From assembly GCF_013201825.1 (NCBI RefSeq), contig NZ_CP053836.1, positions 868,001 to 932,000 on the forward strand: a DNA stretch of 64,000 nucleotides, in the 5' to 3' direction. Below the pieces are notes generated by a model. The model had not been told where the DNA came from, searched no databases, and saw nothing but the letters and a program-made list of their open reading frames with translations. Within the stretch, counting starts at the first letter, position 1; the number at the start of each line of letters is the position of its first letter. Positions 8,169 through 17,303 of the stretch are shown here, piece by piece. A program made the translations under genes and the position numbers. Source of the DNA: Halarcobacter ebronensis. GTDB taxonomy: Bacteria > Campylobacterota > Campylobacteria > Campylobacterales > Arcobacteraceae.

Positions 8169-10133
8169 ATGAGAAGAATAGTAGGTATTTCATTGGTTTG
8201 TGCATCTATGCTTTGTGCAGAAAATAGTGTGGATATTGGTTCACTTGTTGTTGAAGATGTAACTACACAAGTTGTAGAGGATATTAGCTCAGATGAGATT
8301 AAATCAGCAGATTTGGCTGAAACATTGATGAAACATATCCCATCAATAAATATAGTAAGAAGAAGTGGTATAGCAAATGACATTATACTAAGAGGATCAA
8401 AAAAGGATAATATCAATGTTCTTATTGATGATTCAAAAATTTATGGTGCTTGTCCAAATAGAATGGATCCACCAACTTCACATGTATTATCAAATAATGT
8501 AGAATCGGTTGAAGTTGTAGAAGGTCCTTATGATGTGGAAAATTTCGGTACTTTAAGTGGTTTAGTAAAAGTAAATACAAAAGAGATATCAAAAGATCTA
8601 AGTGGAGAAGTTGACTTAAATATGGGTAGTTTTGGTTATAGAAAAGGCTCTTTTTCTGTAAGTGGAGGAAATGATAATGTAAAATTTCTTATCTCTGCAT
8701 CAAGAGAGTTTTCAAATCAATATGAAGATGGAGATGGAAAAGATTTTCTTGAACAACAAATAGCTCATTCAGTAGCTACTGCAAATAGATATTCAACAAC
8801 AGGTTTAGAAGCTTATGAAAAACGAACACTTTTAACAAAGTTGATTTTTAATATAGATGATAGTTCAGATATCTCACTTTCATATAATGCTAATAGAAGT
8901 GATAATGTTCTTTATCCAAATACTCCTATGGATGCAGACCATGATAATTCAAATATCTATACTCTTTCATATAGTAAAAGAGATTTAGGTGAATACTCTA
9001 AAGAGCTGAATATCAACTATTACTATTCTGATGTTGACCATCCAATGAGTACAACTCTAAGAAATAATGCAGTTGGTTCAAACTATATGACAAATAATAT
9101 GAAGTCATCAATTTGGGGAGCAAAAGTTAAAAATTCACTTGACTTAGCAGGTGGAGAGTTAGAGTTTGGAGCAGATACAAGTACAAGAAATTGGAGTGGA
9201 CACTACTCAAATATTTTAAATCCGTATATAAGAGCGTCTATTTCAAGTGCAGATACTCAAAATGTTGCCCTATTTGGAAAATATGAGAAGAGCTTTGGAA
9301 AATTTGATTTAGAGATTGGTTCAAGATTTGATGACACCTCTATTGATGTTACAGATGAAACAAAAAGAGATAGAGATTTTGATTCTTTAAATGGTTATGT
9401 TTTTGGTACATATAATTTTAATGATACAACAAAAGTATTTGCAGGTATTGGTAAATCTGAGAGAGTTCCAGATGCAAGGGAGTTATATTTTGTAAACTCT
9501 GGGGGAGCAATAGTAGGAAATGATGATTTAGATTCTGTAAAAAACTATGAACTTGATTTAGGTTTTGAAAAAGTTTTTGATAGTTTTTCTGTTAAAACAA
9601 AACTTTTTTACTCACAACTTGATGATTATATCTACAATAAAGCTGGTACAACATTTGAAAATGTAGATGCAAAAATTTATGGTGTAGAAGTTTCTGGATA
9701 TTATCTTCCTTTTGAGAATTTTATTGTTGATTATGGTGTTTCATATATAAGAGGTAAAAAAGATGATGCTTTATCTGGGCAAAGTGATACAGATTTGGGA
9801 GAGATTCCACCACTAAAAGCTAATCTATCTTTAACATATGATTTTGGTGCTAGTCAATTAATAACTCAAGTTATTGCTTCAGATAGATGGGATAGTTATG
9901 ATGCAGATAATGGAGAACAAGAGCTTGCTGGATATGTTGTTGTTAACACAAAATATAACCAAAAGATTAATAAAAATCTTGATGTAACAATTGGAGTTGA
10001 TAATATCTTTGATAAAACTTATGCTACAACAAATACTTATAATGATATTACATATGTTGCAACAGGAGGAACACCAGTATTATTAAATGATCCAGGTAGA
10101 TATGTTTACGTTAACTTTAAATTTAGCTTCTAA
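8169..10133 (+). CDS. TonB-dependent receptor, OprC/NosA copper-receptor type (copy 1)
   Basis: 654-residue outer-membrane receptor: signal peptide to about residue 17 (VCASMLCA), plug domain with INVLIDD and VVEGPYDVENFGTLSG, and a 22-strand barrel ending in the aromatic residue of FKFSF. The plug carries CPNRMDPPTSHV, with C95 and M99, and the barrel has H291/M293 in DVDHPMST. These match the CxxxM-HxM copper site known from Pseudomonas OprC and NosA-type receptors. Copper uptake is therefore the best guess. SD GGAAAT precedes ATG. Copy 2 follows immediately; each copy ends in the same hairpin. Confidence 0.88.
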   Translation: MRRIVGISLVCASMLCAENSVDIGSLVVEDVTTQVVEDISSDEIKSADLAETLMKHIPSINIVRRSGIANDIILRGSKKDNINVLIDDSKIYGACPNRMDPPTSHVLSNNVESVEVVEGPYDVENFGTLSGLVKVNTKEISKDLSGEVDLNMGSFGYRKGSFSVSGGNDNVKFLISASREFSNQYEDGDGKDFLEQQIAHSVATANRYSTTGLEAYEKRTLLTKLIFNIDDSSDISLSYNANRSDNVLYPNTPMDADHDNSNIYTLSYSKRDLGEYSKELNINYYYSDVDHPMSTTLRNNAVGSNYMTNNMKSSIWGAKVKNSLDLAGGELEFGADTSTRNWSGHYSNILNPYIRASISSADTQNVALFGKYEKSFGKFDLEIGSRFDDTSIDVTDETKRDRDFDSLNGYVFGTYNFNDTTKVFAGIGKSERVPDARELYFVNSGGAIVGNDDLDSVKNYELDLGFEKVFDSFSVKTKLFYSQLDDYIYNKAGTTFENVDAKIYGVEVSGYYLPFENFIVDYGVSYIRGKKDDALSGQSDTDLGEIPPLKANLSLTYDFGASQLITQVIASDRWDSYDADNGEQELAGYVVVNTKYNQKINKNLDVTIGVDNIFDKTYATTNTYNDITYVATGGTPVLLNDPGRYVYVNFKFSF

Positions 10134-10134
10134 T

Positions 10135-10161
10135 GATTAAAAGAGATTTTCTCTTTTAATC
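10135..10161 (+). terminator. Hairpin after receptor copy 1
   Basis: Perfect 12-bp inverted repeat (10135-10146 with 10150-10161) around a three-base TTT loop, beginning one base after the stop codon. The arms are GATTAAAAGAGA and its complement. No long T-tract follows the stem, although the right arm itself is T-rich, so termination strength is uncertain. The identical hairpin occurs at 12220-12246. Confidence 0.65.
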
Positions 10162-10254
10162 AAAATCTTATAATATTTCTTAAAAATAAATAAAAATTAA
10201 TAATTAATTAACAAATCAAAAATATAATGCAATATTTTTTAATTAAGGATATGC

Positions 10255-12216
10255 ATGAAAAAAATAATCACAATAGGAGTTGTATGTGCTTCAATATTAT
10301 ATGCAGATAATTCTGTAGATATTGGAACACTTGATGTTATTGAAGAGATAAATTCAAAAGTTGTAAAGGACGTAAGTTCAGAAGAGATAAAATCAGCTGA
10401 TTTAGCTGAATCATTGATGAAAAATATTCCATCAATTAGTATTGTAAGAAGAAGTGGTATTGCAAATGATATTATTTTGAGAGGTCAAAAAAAAGACAAT
10501 ATAAATGTTTTGATAGATGATGCAAAAATTTATGGAGCTTGTCCAAATAGAATGGATCCAACAATTTCACATGTTTTATCAAACAATGTAGATTCAATAC
10601 AAGTTATTGAAGGTCCTTATGATATTGAAAACTTTGGTACATTAAGTGGAAAGGTTAGTGTTAAAACAAAAGAACCAAAAAAAGGTTTTTCAGGAGAAGT
10701 AAATGTAGGTGCTGGAAGTTTTGGATATAGAAAACTTAGTACAACATTAGAAGGAGGAAATGATAAAATTAAATTTTTAATTTCAGCTTCTAAAGAAGAG
10801 AGTGACCAATATGAAGATGGCAATGGAAATGATTTTTATGGTCAACAAGTTGAATCTGGAATTGCCTCTTCAACAAGTGAATATTTAGCAGCATATAGAG
10901 GGATGAAAGCCTATGAAAAAAAGACTTTACTTGCAAAAACTATATTTAATATTGATGATAGTTCTGAAATAAAAGTCTCTTATACAGCAAATAGAAGTGA
11001 CAATATTCTTTATCCAACAGGTGGAATGGATGCAGATTATGATAACTCAAATATCTATACATTTGGATATACAAAAAGAGATTTAGGAGAGTATTCAAAA
11101 GAGTTAAACTTTGATTATTATTATTCAAATGTTGATCATCCAATGAGTACAAGATATAGAGACTCTGGAAATATGATGTATATGACAAGTTTTATGAAAA
11201 CATCAATGTGGGGAGCAAAACTCAAAAATAGTATGGATATTTTAAATTCAACTTTGACTTATGGTGTAGACACAAGTATAAGAAATTGGCGAAGTAATAA
11301 CTATATGACAACAAGAGTTACAGGTGCTATAACTCCAAGTGCTGAATCATTTCCTTCAACTGATACAAAAAATAGAGCTCTATTTTCAAAACTTGAAAAA
11401 CAAATAGGTGATTTAAAATTAGAATTTGGTTCAAGATATGATAATACAGATATAGAAAATATTAGTAATAAGAAAAATTATAGTGCGATAAGTGCAAATA
11501 TTTTTGGGACATACTCTTTAGATGAAGATACAAGAATTTTTGCAGGGATTGGAAAGTCTTCAAGAGTTCCTGATGCAAGAGAGTTATATTATAGTGGTAT
11601 GGGATTTACAGCAAATAAAAATTTGGAAGATACAAAAAATTATGAAGTTGATTTAGGTTTTGAAAAAAATATAGGTGATTTTTTTATAAAAACAAAACTT
11701 TTTTATTCAAAACTTGATGATTATATTTATAATATGGGAACATCTTTTGAAAATATAGATGCATATATTTATGGTTTAGATATAAATGGCTCATATTTTA
11801 TTAACGAAAATCTATCTTTTGATTATGGAGTTGCCTATCAAAGAGGTAAAAAAGATGGAGATTATGCCGATAAAGATTTAGCAGAAGTTACACCATTAAA
11901 AGCTAATTTTGCATTAAATTATGAAGTGGGAAAATCAAGACTAACAACAGAAGTTATTGCAGTTGATAGTTGGAGTGATTATGATAGCTCAGCATTAGAA
12001 CAAGAGTTAGGTGGATATGCATTATTAAATGCTAAGTTCAACCAAAAAGTAAATAAAAATTTAGATATTACTTTAGGAGTTGATAATATTTTAGATAAAA
12101 CATATAATTCAACAAATACATATAGAGATATTAGTTATGTTGCAGTAGGAAGTGAAAGAACACTTTTTAATGATCCTGGTAGATATGTTTATTTTAATTT
12201 AAAATTTACTTTCTAA
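10255..12216 (+). CDS. TonB-dependent receptor, OprC/NosA copper-receptor type (copy 2)
   Basis: 653 residues, collinear with copy 1 throughout and clearly its paralogue. Signal peptide ends near SILYA (residue 16). Copper-site residues are retained: C96 and M100 in GACPNRMD and H295/M297 in NVDHPMST. The plug differs slightly after the CPNRM motif (PTIS instead of PPTS), and extracellular-loop regions such as the segment around residues 200-220 have diverged, which may alter ligand range. SD AAGGA lies about 6 nt before ATG. It is preceded by its own 121-bp gap and followed by the shared hairpin. Confidence 0.88.
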   Translation: MKKIITIGVVCASILYADNSVDIGTLDVIEEINSKVVKDVSSEEIKSADLAESLMKNIPSISIVRRSGIANDIILRGQKKDNINVLIDDAKIYGACPNRMDPTISHVLSNNVDSIQVIEGPYDIENFGTLSGKVSVKTKEPKKGFSGEVNVGAGSFGYRKLSTTLEGGNDKIKFLISASKEESDQYEDGNGNDFYGQQVESGIASSTSEYLAAYRGMKAYEKKTLLAKTIFNIDDSSEIKVSYTANRSDNILYPTGGMDADYDNSNIYTFGYTKRDLGEYSKELNFDYYYSNVDHPMSTRYRDSGNMMYMTSFMKTSMWGAKLKNSMDILNSTLTYGVDTSIRNWRSNNYMTTRVTGAITPSAESFPSTDTKNRALFSKLEKQIGDLKLEFGSRYDNTDIENISNKKNYSAISANIFGTYSLDEDTRIFAGIGKSSRVPDARELYYSGMGFTANKNLEDTKNYEVDLGFEKNIGDFFIKTKLFYSKLDDYIYNMGTSFENIDAYIYGLDINGSYFINENLSFDYGVAYQRGKKDGDYADKDLAEVTPLKANFALNYEVGKSRLTTEVIAVDSWSDYDSSALEQELGGYALLNAKFNQKVNKNLDITLGVDNILDKTYNSTNTYRDISYVAVGSERTLFNDPGRYVYFNLKFTF

Positions 12217-12219
12217 ATA

Positions 12220-12246
12220 GATTAAAAGAGATTTTCTCTTTTAATC
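12220..12246. terminator. Bidirectional hairpin between receptor copy 2 and the HD gene
   Basis: Same 12-bp stem and TTT loop as at 10135-10161 (arms 12220-12231 and 12235-12246). The right arm contains the last Asp codon and the stop codon of the convergent HD-domain gene, so the element probably serves both transcripts. Confidence 0.65.
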
Positions 12247-13467
12247 AAACTCCATTCTAACTTGAGTTTGTCCTGTTGTACAAAACTCTTCATCAATATC
12301 TTGAGCTAATTGTTTAAAATCAACGCCTTCTATCTCTTTTAGTGTTTTCATTATCTGTTTTTTCCCATTAAGAAGCTCTTTTGATTTTATACCATGGGAA
12401 ATTGATAAGCTAGCTTCAACAAAAGCAGAGAGTTTATCACACTGTTTTAAAGCTTTCCCATCAACAGGAGAGTATCTATCCATATTAAATTTTGAGATTT
12501 CATCTACGAACTGAACCTCTCCATCATAAATTCTATTGGCAAACTCATCTTTTGAGTTTTTATAAACTCCTAAAATATAGCAAAATTCATCTTGAGTAAA
12601 CTCTGGAATATTTGGCAAAATATCTTCATTTATCTTTTTAATTTCATACTCTGCAATAATATCTGATAAGTCATCAACTGAGTATTTTACAGGAGAGATT
12701 ATATCCCTAGTTAAAGCTTCAGGTAAGTCATGAAACAAAGATACATAAAAGTTGTTTTCAAGTCTTTTATCACAAGCATTAACTTTTAGGGAATAAAAAT
12801 ATGAAAAAATAGCTACTGTTAACATATGTCCTAATACTGAAGTTTCTGGTATTCTTGGAGTTTGTGCCCATCTTTTCTGAAATCTTAATCTTCCACTTAA
12901 GTCAACAACTTTTGCCAATTTTTTATTTAAAGCTATTTTTCTAACACCAATTAGTTCATAATAGTCTTCTAACTCTTCATCAACACTTTTTTTGACACTT
13001 TCTATATCAGACAAGAAACTTGATGTCTGATATACAATAGAGAACTCCCATCTTGTAGATAGATATGAAGCAGCTTTTAATATAAATCTCTCTTTTTTAT
13101 AGATATGTGGATTATTTAGATACTCTTCAAATTTTTGTAAAAATAATCCATTGTCTATATCTTCTAAAGAAGTTTCAAGATTTTTAATAACCCAAGAGTT
13201 AATCTCTTTTGCTCTTTTTTGTAGGGCATTTCTAAATACATCTGGTCTAATATCTGTTACAACTACTCTTCTTAAAAATTCAAAAATCCCAGCTTCTATT
13301 AAATGTTTATAATTTACATCATCTTCAAACTTTGCTATAAAGTATGCAATAATAAATTTATGGGCTTGTTTATCAAGTTCAACAAGCTCAACCATTCTTG
13401 GATAATCATTCCATCTTTGAATAGAAGCAGAAGAGAATATATAGTCAATAATTTTTGGATTAATCAT
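12241..13467 (-). CDS. HD-domain phosphohydrolase, YfbR-like
   Basis: 408 residues. The region around residues 210-265 has H (SVLGHML), the HD doublet with E (FHDLPEAL) and RDIISPVK, the pattern of YfbR/HD_3-type 5'-nucleotidases acting on deoxynucleoside monophosphates. The N-terminal half also contains an RW...H pattern (IQRWNDYP, DKQAHKF), so a second degenerate HD unit is possible; the protein is about twice the length of YfbR. ATG at 13467 is chosen because it overlaps the stop of the 38-codon gene upstream (coupled translation); an in-frame GTG at 13479 is the alternative. Confidence 0.75.
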   Translation of the reverse strand: MINPKIIDYIFSSASIQRWNDYPRMVELVELDKQAHKFIIAYFIAKFEDDVNYKHLIEAGIFEFLRRVVVTDIRPDVFRNALQKRAKEINSWVIKNLETSLEDIDNGLFLQKFEEYLNNPHIYKKERFILKAASYLSTRWEFSIVYQTSSFLSDIESVKKSVDEELEDYYELIGVRKIALNKKLAKVVDLSGRLRFQKRWAQTPRIPETSVLGHMLTVAIFSYFYSLKVNACDKRLENNFYVSLFHDLPEALTRDIISPVKYSVDDLSDIIAEYEIKKINEDILPNIPEFTQDEFCYILGVYKNSKDEFANRIYDGEVQFVDEISKFNMDRYSPVDGKALKQCDKLSAFVEASLSISHGIKSKELLNGKKQIMKTLKEIEGVDFKQLAQDIDEEFCTTGQTQVRMEFD

Positions 13468-13576
13468 TATTTTTATCACTTTTTATTTCATTAGGAAAGA
13501 AGATCATTTTTTTACCTAACATCATTAATGCAACAACAGTAAAAACAACTAAATATGCTACGAAATCTTCACTCAT
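13460..13576 (-). CDS. 38-residue membrane peptide, coupled to the HD gene
   Basis: A short frame read on the minus strand: MSEDFVAYLV then VFTVVALMMLGKKMIFFP and a charged tail ending KNND. Residues 5-21 form one transmembrane helix with an acidic N-terminus and a basic flank (GKK) after it. Its TAA lies inside the start region of the HD phosphohydrolase gene, an 8-nt overlap. The ribosome-binding site is weak (AAGAG). No family recognised; the overlap and clean hydrophobic pattern are the reasons to call it real. Confidence 0.55.
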   Translation of the reverse strand: MSEDFVAYLVVFTVVALMMLGKKMIFFPNEIKSDKNND

Positions 13577-13685
13577 TTTAACTCTTTTTTTTTCTTTTGA
13601 TTATTTCATAATATTGATAAATAGGCGCTTAGAAGATTTTTGTTTATTTTCTTTTATTTTTGATGCAAATTGAAAAAATAAGGAG

Positions 13686-13691
13686 TATAAT
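13686..13691 (+). promoter_or_regulatory. -10 box upstream of the DUF2156 gene
   Basis: TATAAT, 34 bp before the chosen ATG at 13726, with AAGGA (13711-13715) between them. Because transcription should begin near 13698, start codons upstream of this point are unlikely to be used. Confidence 0.55.
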
Positions 13692-13725
13692 TTCAAAAAA
13701 ATTCAACATTAAGGAAAAATTAAAA

Positions 13726-14706
13726 ATGTCAACACTAACAATTGGCAACCACATTTTAAAACATTTTGATTTGAAAGCAAGAGATGTAATGACTGCGTAT
13801 CTTAAACAGATAAATGTAGATCTAAGTGATTATACATTCGCAGGAAATTATATCTGGTTATCAACGGCAACTGGATTTTATGCAATCGTAAATGATACAT
13901 TCTGTCTTTTCATTTTAAATTCAGGTGAGTTGTCAATGCTTTTACCTCCATTGGGTAAAAAAGAGAATACTTATAAAGCAATTTTAGAGTGCTTTGAGAT
14001 TATGAATGACCATAACAGTAATAGAAATTACTCTAAAATCGAATATGTACATGAAAATATTCTAGAAGGATTTGTTGATTATCTAGAAGAGGGTACTTTA
14101 ATCTATGAGATGTTAAAAGATTTCATTATCGAGAAAAAGTTAGTTGACTATATTTATAAGGTAGAAGACCTAATAGATTTAAAAGGTGACTCTTATAAAT
14201 CAAAAAGAAATGAGATAAATAAATTCAAAAAAATTTATCCTGAACATAGAATAGAAGTTTTAGATAAAGAGAAACATGGAATAGGGGTTCTAAATCTATT
14301 TAATAAATGGGTTAAAGATAGAACAACTTATATGCCAAAAGAGGAAGTTGAAGTCTTTTTAGATGGTATATATTTTGAGAGATTTGCAATTAAAAGATTG
14401 ATAAATGATTATGAAAATCTTGATGTTGTAGGACTTGTTATCTATATAAATGATGAGATAAAAGGTTTTACAGTTGGTGAGAGAATTAACGAATCAACTG
14501 CAAGTGTTATTATTGAAAAAACAGATTTTGAAATACTTGGTTGTGCACAATTTATTTTCAGGGAATTTACAAAAATTCTAAAAGATAAATATGATGTTGA
14601 GTATGTTAACGTTGGTGATGATATGGGATTTGAAAACTTGAAAAAAGTTAAAATGTCATATAGACCAAATAAATTAGTTCCAAAATATACAATATACCAA
14701 AAATGA
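13726..14706 (+). CDS. DUF2156 protein (aminoacyltransferase-like double GNAT fold)
   Basis: 326 residues. The sequence follows the DUF2156 family, related to the C-terminal catalytic domain of MprF lysyl-phosphatidylglycerol synthases: a YKVEDLIDLKGDSYKSKRNE block near residue 150, then NKFKKIYPEH, and the C-terminal NVGDDMGFENLKKVKMSY block. No membrane flippase part is present, so it is a soluble stand-alone enzyme; acceptor unknown. The frame is open for 22 codons upstream, but those codons precede the likely transcription start. It overlaps the next acetyltransferase gene by four bases. Confidence 0.75.
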   Translation: MSTLTIGNHILKHFDLKARDVMTAYLKQINVDLSDYTFAGNYIWLSTATGFYAIVNDTFCLFILNSGELSMLLPPLGKKENTYKAILECFEIMNDHNSNRNYSKIEYVHENILEGFVDYLEEGTLIYEMLKDFIIEKKLVDYIYKVEDLIDLKGDSYKSKRNEINKFKKIYPEHRIEVLDKEKHGIGVLNLFNKWVKDRTTYMPKEEVEVFLDGIYFERFAIKRLINDYENLDVVGLVIYINDEIKGFTVGERINESTASVIIEKTDFEILGCAQFIFREFTKILKDKYDVEYVNVGDDMGFENLKKVKMSYRPNKLVPKYTIYQK

Positions 14707-15125
14707 AAATCGAAAAAGCAACAAAGAGTGATGTAAAAACACTCTTTGAAATTGAAAAAAATGTCTTTTTAGGTGATATTATGGCTTTAGATTTAAGCTC
14801 ATTTTATTATCATGTAAAAAAAAACAATCTATATAAAGTAGTTATTGAAAACAAAATTGCAGGGTATATTTTGTGGTTAAATAGAAAACATTTTTATAGA
14901 TTGTACTCTTTGGCAATTTTAGATGAGTTTAGAGGTTTGGGTATCGCATCAAAACTTTTAGAGTTTAGTTTAGAAAAACTAAAAGACAAAAATATGCAGC
15001 TTGAAGTTAGAAAATCTAATTTTAAAGCTATAAAATTGTATGAGAAGTTTGGTTTTAAAGTAGCAAAAGAGCTTAGAGATTATTATGAAGATGAAGATGG
15101 GCTTTTAATGAGATTGGAAAGATAA
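14703..15125 (+). CDS. GNAT family N-acetyltransferase
   Basis: 140 residues, RimI-like size. The acetyl-CoA-binding motif A is LAILDEFRGLGIASKLLEFS, with R-G-x-G-I-A; motif B is KAIKLYEKFGFKVAKELRDYY near the C-terminus. Substrate unknown; the RimI-like layout and the length suggest a small-molecule or protein N-terminal acetyltransferase. The ATGA overlap with the DUF2156 gene suggests the two transferases act in the same pathway. It converges on rpiB across a shared hairpin. Confidence 0.85.
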   Translation: MKIEKATKSDVKTLFEIEKNVFLGDIMALDLSSFYYHVKKNNLYKVVIENKIAGYILWLNRKHFYRLYSLAILDEFRGLGIASKLLEFSLEKLKDKNMQLEVRKSNFKAIKLYEKFGFKVAKELRDYYEDEDGLLMRLER

Positions 15126-15134
15126 TCTTTCCAA
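15114..15134. terminator. Bidirectional hairpin between the GNAT gene and rpiB
   Basis: Nine-base perfect stem (TTGGAAAGA paired with its complement at 15126-15134) whose three-base loop is the TAA stop codon of the acetyltransferase gene. rpiB ends four bases further on, on the other strand. Confidence 0.5.
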
Positions 15135-15137
15135 CTC

Positions 15138-15587
15138 TTAAACTCTACAGCTTCCAAAAAGATTGTTTATCTTTTCAACTCTGCCTTCATGTCTTCCACC
15201 TTCAAAAGAGGCTTTATCCCATGCATCAACAATAGCTTCAACCATACCATATCCAGAAACTCTCTCCCCAAGACATAATACATTTGCATCATTGTGTTCT
15301 CTTGCCATTTTTGCAGAGTATTCATTGTGACAAAGGGCTGCTCTAATTCCATCAAATTTATTTGCTGCCATAGACATACCAATGCCTGAACCACAGATTA
15401 AAATTCCTTTGCTTCCCTCATTTGCAAGAACCTCTTTACAAACTTTTGCAGCAAAATCTGGATAATCAACTCTATCTTTTGAAAAAGGACCCATATCAAC
15501 TACTTCATGACCTCTTTTTTCAAACAACTCTTTTACATAAGCTTTAATATCAATACCTGCGTGATCAGCACCAATAAAGTATTTCAT
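15138..15587 (-). CDS. rpiB: Ribose-5-phosphate isomerase B
   Basis: Interconverts ribose 5-phosphate and ribulose 5-phosphate in the pentose phosphate pathway. 149 residues, usual length. Family residues visible: FIGADHAGIDIK at the N-terminus, the catalytic C65 in LICGSGIGMSMAANK, and H98 in AREHNDANVL. It starts on the last base of the lepB stop region (one-base overlap), as third gene of folD-lepB-rpiB. Confidence 0.95.
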   Translation of the reverse strand: MKYFIGADHAGIDIKAYVKELFEKRGHEVVDMGPFSKDRVDYPDFAAKVCKEVLANEGSKGILICGSGIGMSMAANKFDGIRAALCHNEYSAKMAREHNDANVLCLGERVSGYGMVEAIVDAWDKASFEGGRHEGRVEKINNLFGSCRV

Positions 15588-16372
15588 TAATATATTCCCT
15601 TTTCATGATTTATTTCTAATTTTTTACCTTCCATATATTTTTCAATGCTGCTAACACTTCTAAAGACTCTATCCCATCTAATCTCTTTGTCTTCACTCCA
15701 AGAGAAGTAGATAAACCAAGGTTTTCCTACAATATATTTGTATTCAACTGTTCCCCAAAATCTTGAATCATTTGAGTGATCTCTATTATCACCCATCATA
15801 AAAAATTCACCTTGTGGTATTTGTATTGGAAGCATATCAAAAAGTTGATATGGTTGAAGCCCATCTTTAGTAACTGCTGGATCATTATGAATTCCAGGAT
15901 GATCTTTTCTATATGGATCAACAATAAAAAGTTTTCCACTAATTTCCACTACTTGTTGATCTTTATAGTTCTCTTTTACAAACTCATTACCTTCACTTGG
16001 GTGTAGTAATAGATGTTTGTCTTTAAGAGCAATAATATCTCCACCTGTTGCTACACATCTTTTCACATAATGAATTGCATCATTTCCTGGATATCTGAAA
16101 ACAACAATATCACCTCTTTGAGGTTTATCTCCATCTATTAAGTGACCATTTCCTTTTAAATCGGGGAATACTGGTATTTCAAGCCAAGGAATTCTTGGAA
16201 CAGGAACTCCATAAGAGAATTTTTTTACAAAAAGCATATCACCAATTAAAAGAGTGTTTTTCATACTTCCACTTGGTATTACAAAAGCTTGTGCAACAAA
16301 AAATATAATAGCTAAAACTATTATAACAGTTCCTGTCCATGAACTAGACCATCTATAAATTTTTCCTAACAT
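15587..16372 (-). CDS. lepB: Signal peptidase I
   Basis: Inner-membrane protease that removes Sec signal peptides. 261 residues. One N-terminal membrane helix (about 13-31) is followed by the catalytic S36 in VIPSGSMKNTL, the general base K104 in HYVKRCVATGGD, and the conserved box GDNRDHSNDSRFWG. The active domain lies in the periplasm. It lies 4 bp after folD and overlaps rpiB by one base. Confidence 0.96.
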   Translation of the reverse strand: MLGKIYRWSSSWTGTVIIVLAIIFFVAQAFVIPSGSMKNTLLIGDMLFVKKFSYGVPVPRIPWLEIPVFPDLKGNGHLIDGDKPQRGDIVVFRYPGNDAIHYVKRCVATGGDIIALKDKHLLLHPSEGNEFVKENYKDQQVVEISGKLFIVDPYRKDHPGIHNDPAVTKDGLQPYQLFDMLPIQIPQGEFFMMGDNRDHSNDSRFWGTVEYKYIVGKPWFIYFSWSEDKEIRWDRVFRSVSSIEKYMEGKKLEINHEKGIY

Positions 16373-16376
16373 TTAA

Positions 16377-17233
16377 CTACTTTCTTTTATCTCTAAGCTT
16401 TGCAGCTTTAATTGTATTTTTTAGAAGCATTGCAATGGTCATTGGTCCAACTCCACCTGGAACAGGAGTGATATAAGAGCATTTATTTTTGCACCCTTCA
16501 AAGTCTGCATCTCCAACAAGTTTTCCATTTTCTAATCTATTTATACCAACATCAATAAGCGTTGCACCTTCACTTATCATATCAGGAGTTACAAGGTTTA
16601 CTCTTCCTGCTGCAACAATAATAATGTCAGCTCTTAATGTATGGGCTTTTAAATCTTTTGTTTTTGAGTTACACACTTCAACCGTAGCTTTTGCATTGAT
16701 TAAAAGTGAAGCCATAGGTTTTCCAACAATATCAGAAGAACCAATTACACACACATTTTTTCCTACTAAATCTATATTATACTCTTGGAACATTCTCATT
16801 ACTCCAAAAGGGGTTGCAGGTAAAAATGCATCTAAGTTTGACACCATTCTTCCTACATTATAAGGATGGAATCCATCTACATCTTTTAGTGGATTGATTG
16901 CTTCTAAGACAGTAGTTGTGTCAATATGTTTTGGTAGCGGCAGTTGAACTAAAATACCATCCAATTTAGAGTCGTTATTCATCTTTTCTATTAAACTTAA
17001 AAGTTCCTCTTGTGTTGTAGAAGAGGGTCTTGTGTGTACTTCTGAATAGATACCTGCATTTTCGCAAGCTTTGTGTTTGCTATTTACATAAGTTGCACTA
17101 GCTGCATCATCACCAACTAAAACAACAGCTAATCCAGGAGTGATTTGTTTAGTTTTTTGAAGTTCTTCAACTTCAACTTTCACCTCTTCTTTAATCTTTG
17201 CTGATAGAGCTTTACCATCAAGTATTGTCATGC
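16377..17233 (-). CDS. folD: Bifunctional methylenetetrahydrofolate dehydrogenase/cyclohydrolase
   Basis: Converts 5,10-methylene-THF to 10-formyl-THF in one-carbon metabolism. Motifs: TYVNSKHKACENAGI with the catalytic lysine, QLPLPKHID, VGRSDIVGKP-like segment read here as GSSDIVGKPMASLL (NADP site), and PVPGGVGPMTIAMLL. The start MTILDGKALS matches the family N-terminus. An in-frame ATG five codons upstream (17246) has no ribosome-binding site, whereas AGG lies upstream of the chosen one. GlyA in the same window provides methylene-THF. Confidence 0.95.
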
Positions 17234-17267
17234 TTATTAGCCTCATATATATTTAATTTTAGGGTGC

Positions 17268-17273
17268 TATAAT
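17268..17273 (+). promoter_or_regulatory. Extended -10 promoter for the cytochrome gene
   Basis: TGC precedes a perfect TATAAT, giving an extended -10 element (TGnTATAAT). It lies in the divergent gap between folD and the cytochrome gene, 30 bp before the TTG start. Confidence 0.55.
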
Positions 17274-17303
17274 ATCCAAAAAAGTTTTACACAAAGGTTA
17301 AGA

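Noticed and set aside
13660-13725. N-terminal extension of the DUF2156 protein
   Set aside because: A -10 box at 13686-13691 and a ribosome-binding site at 13711 point to the ATG at 13726.
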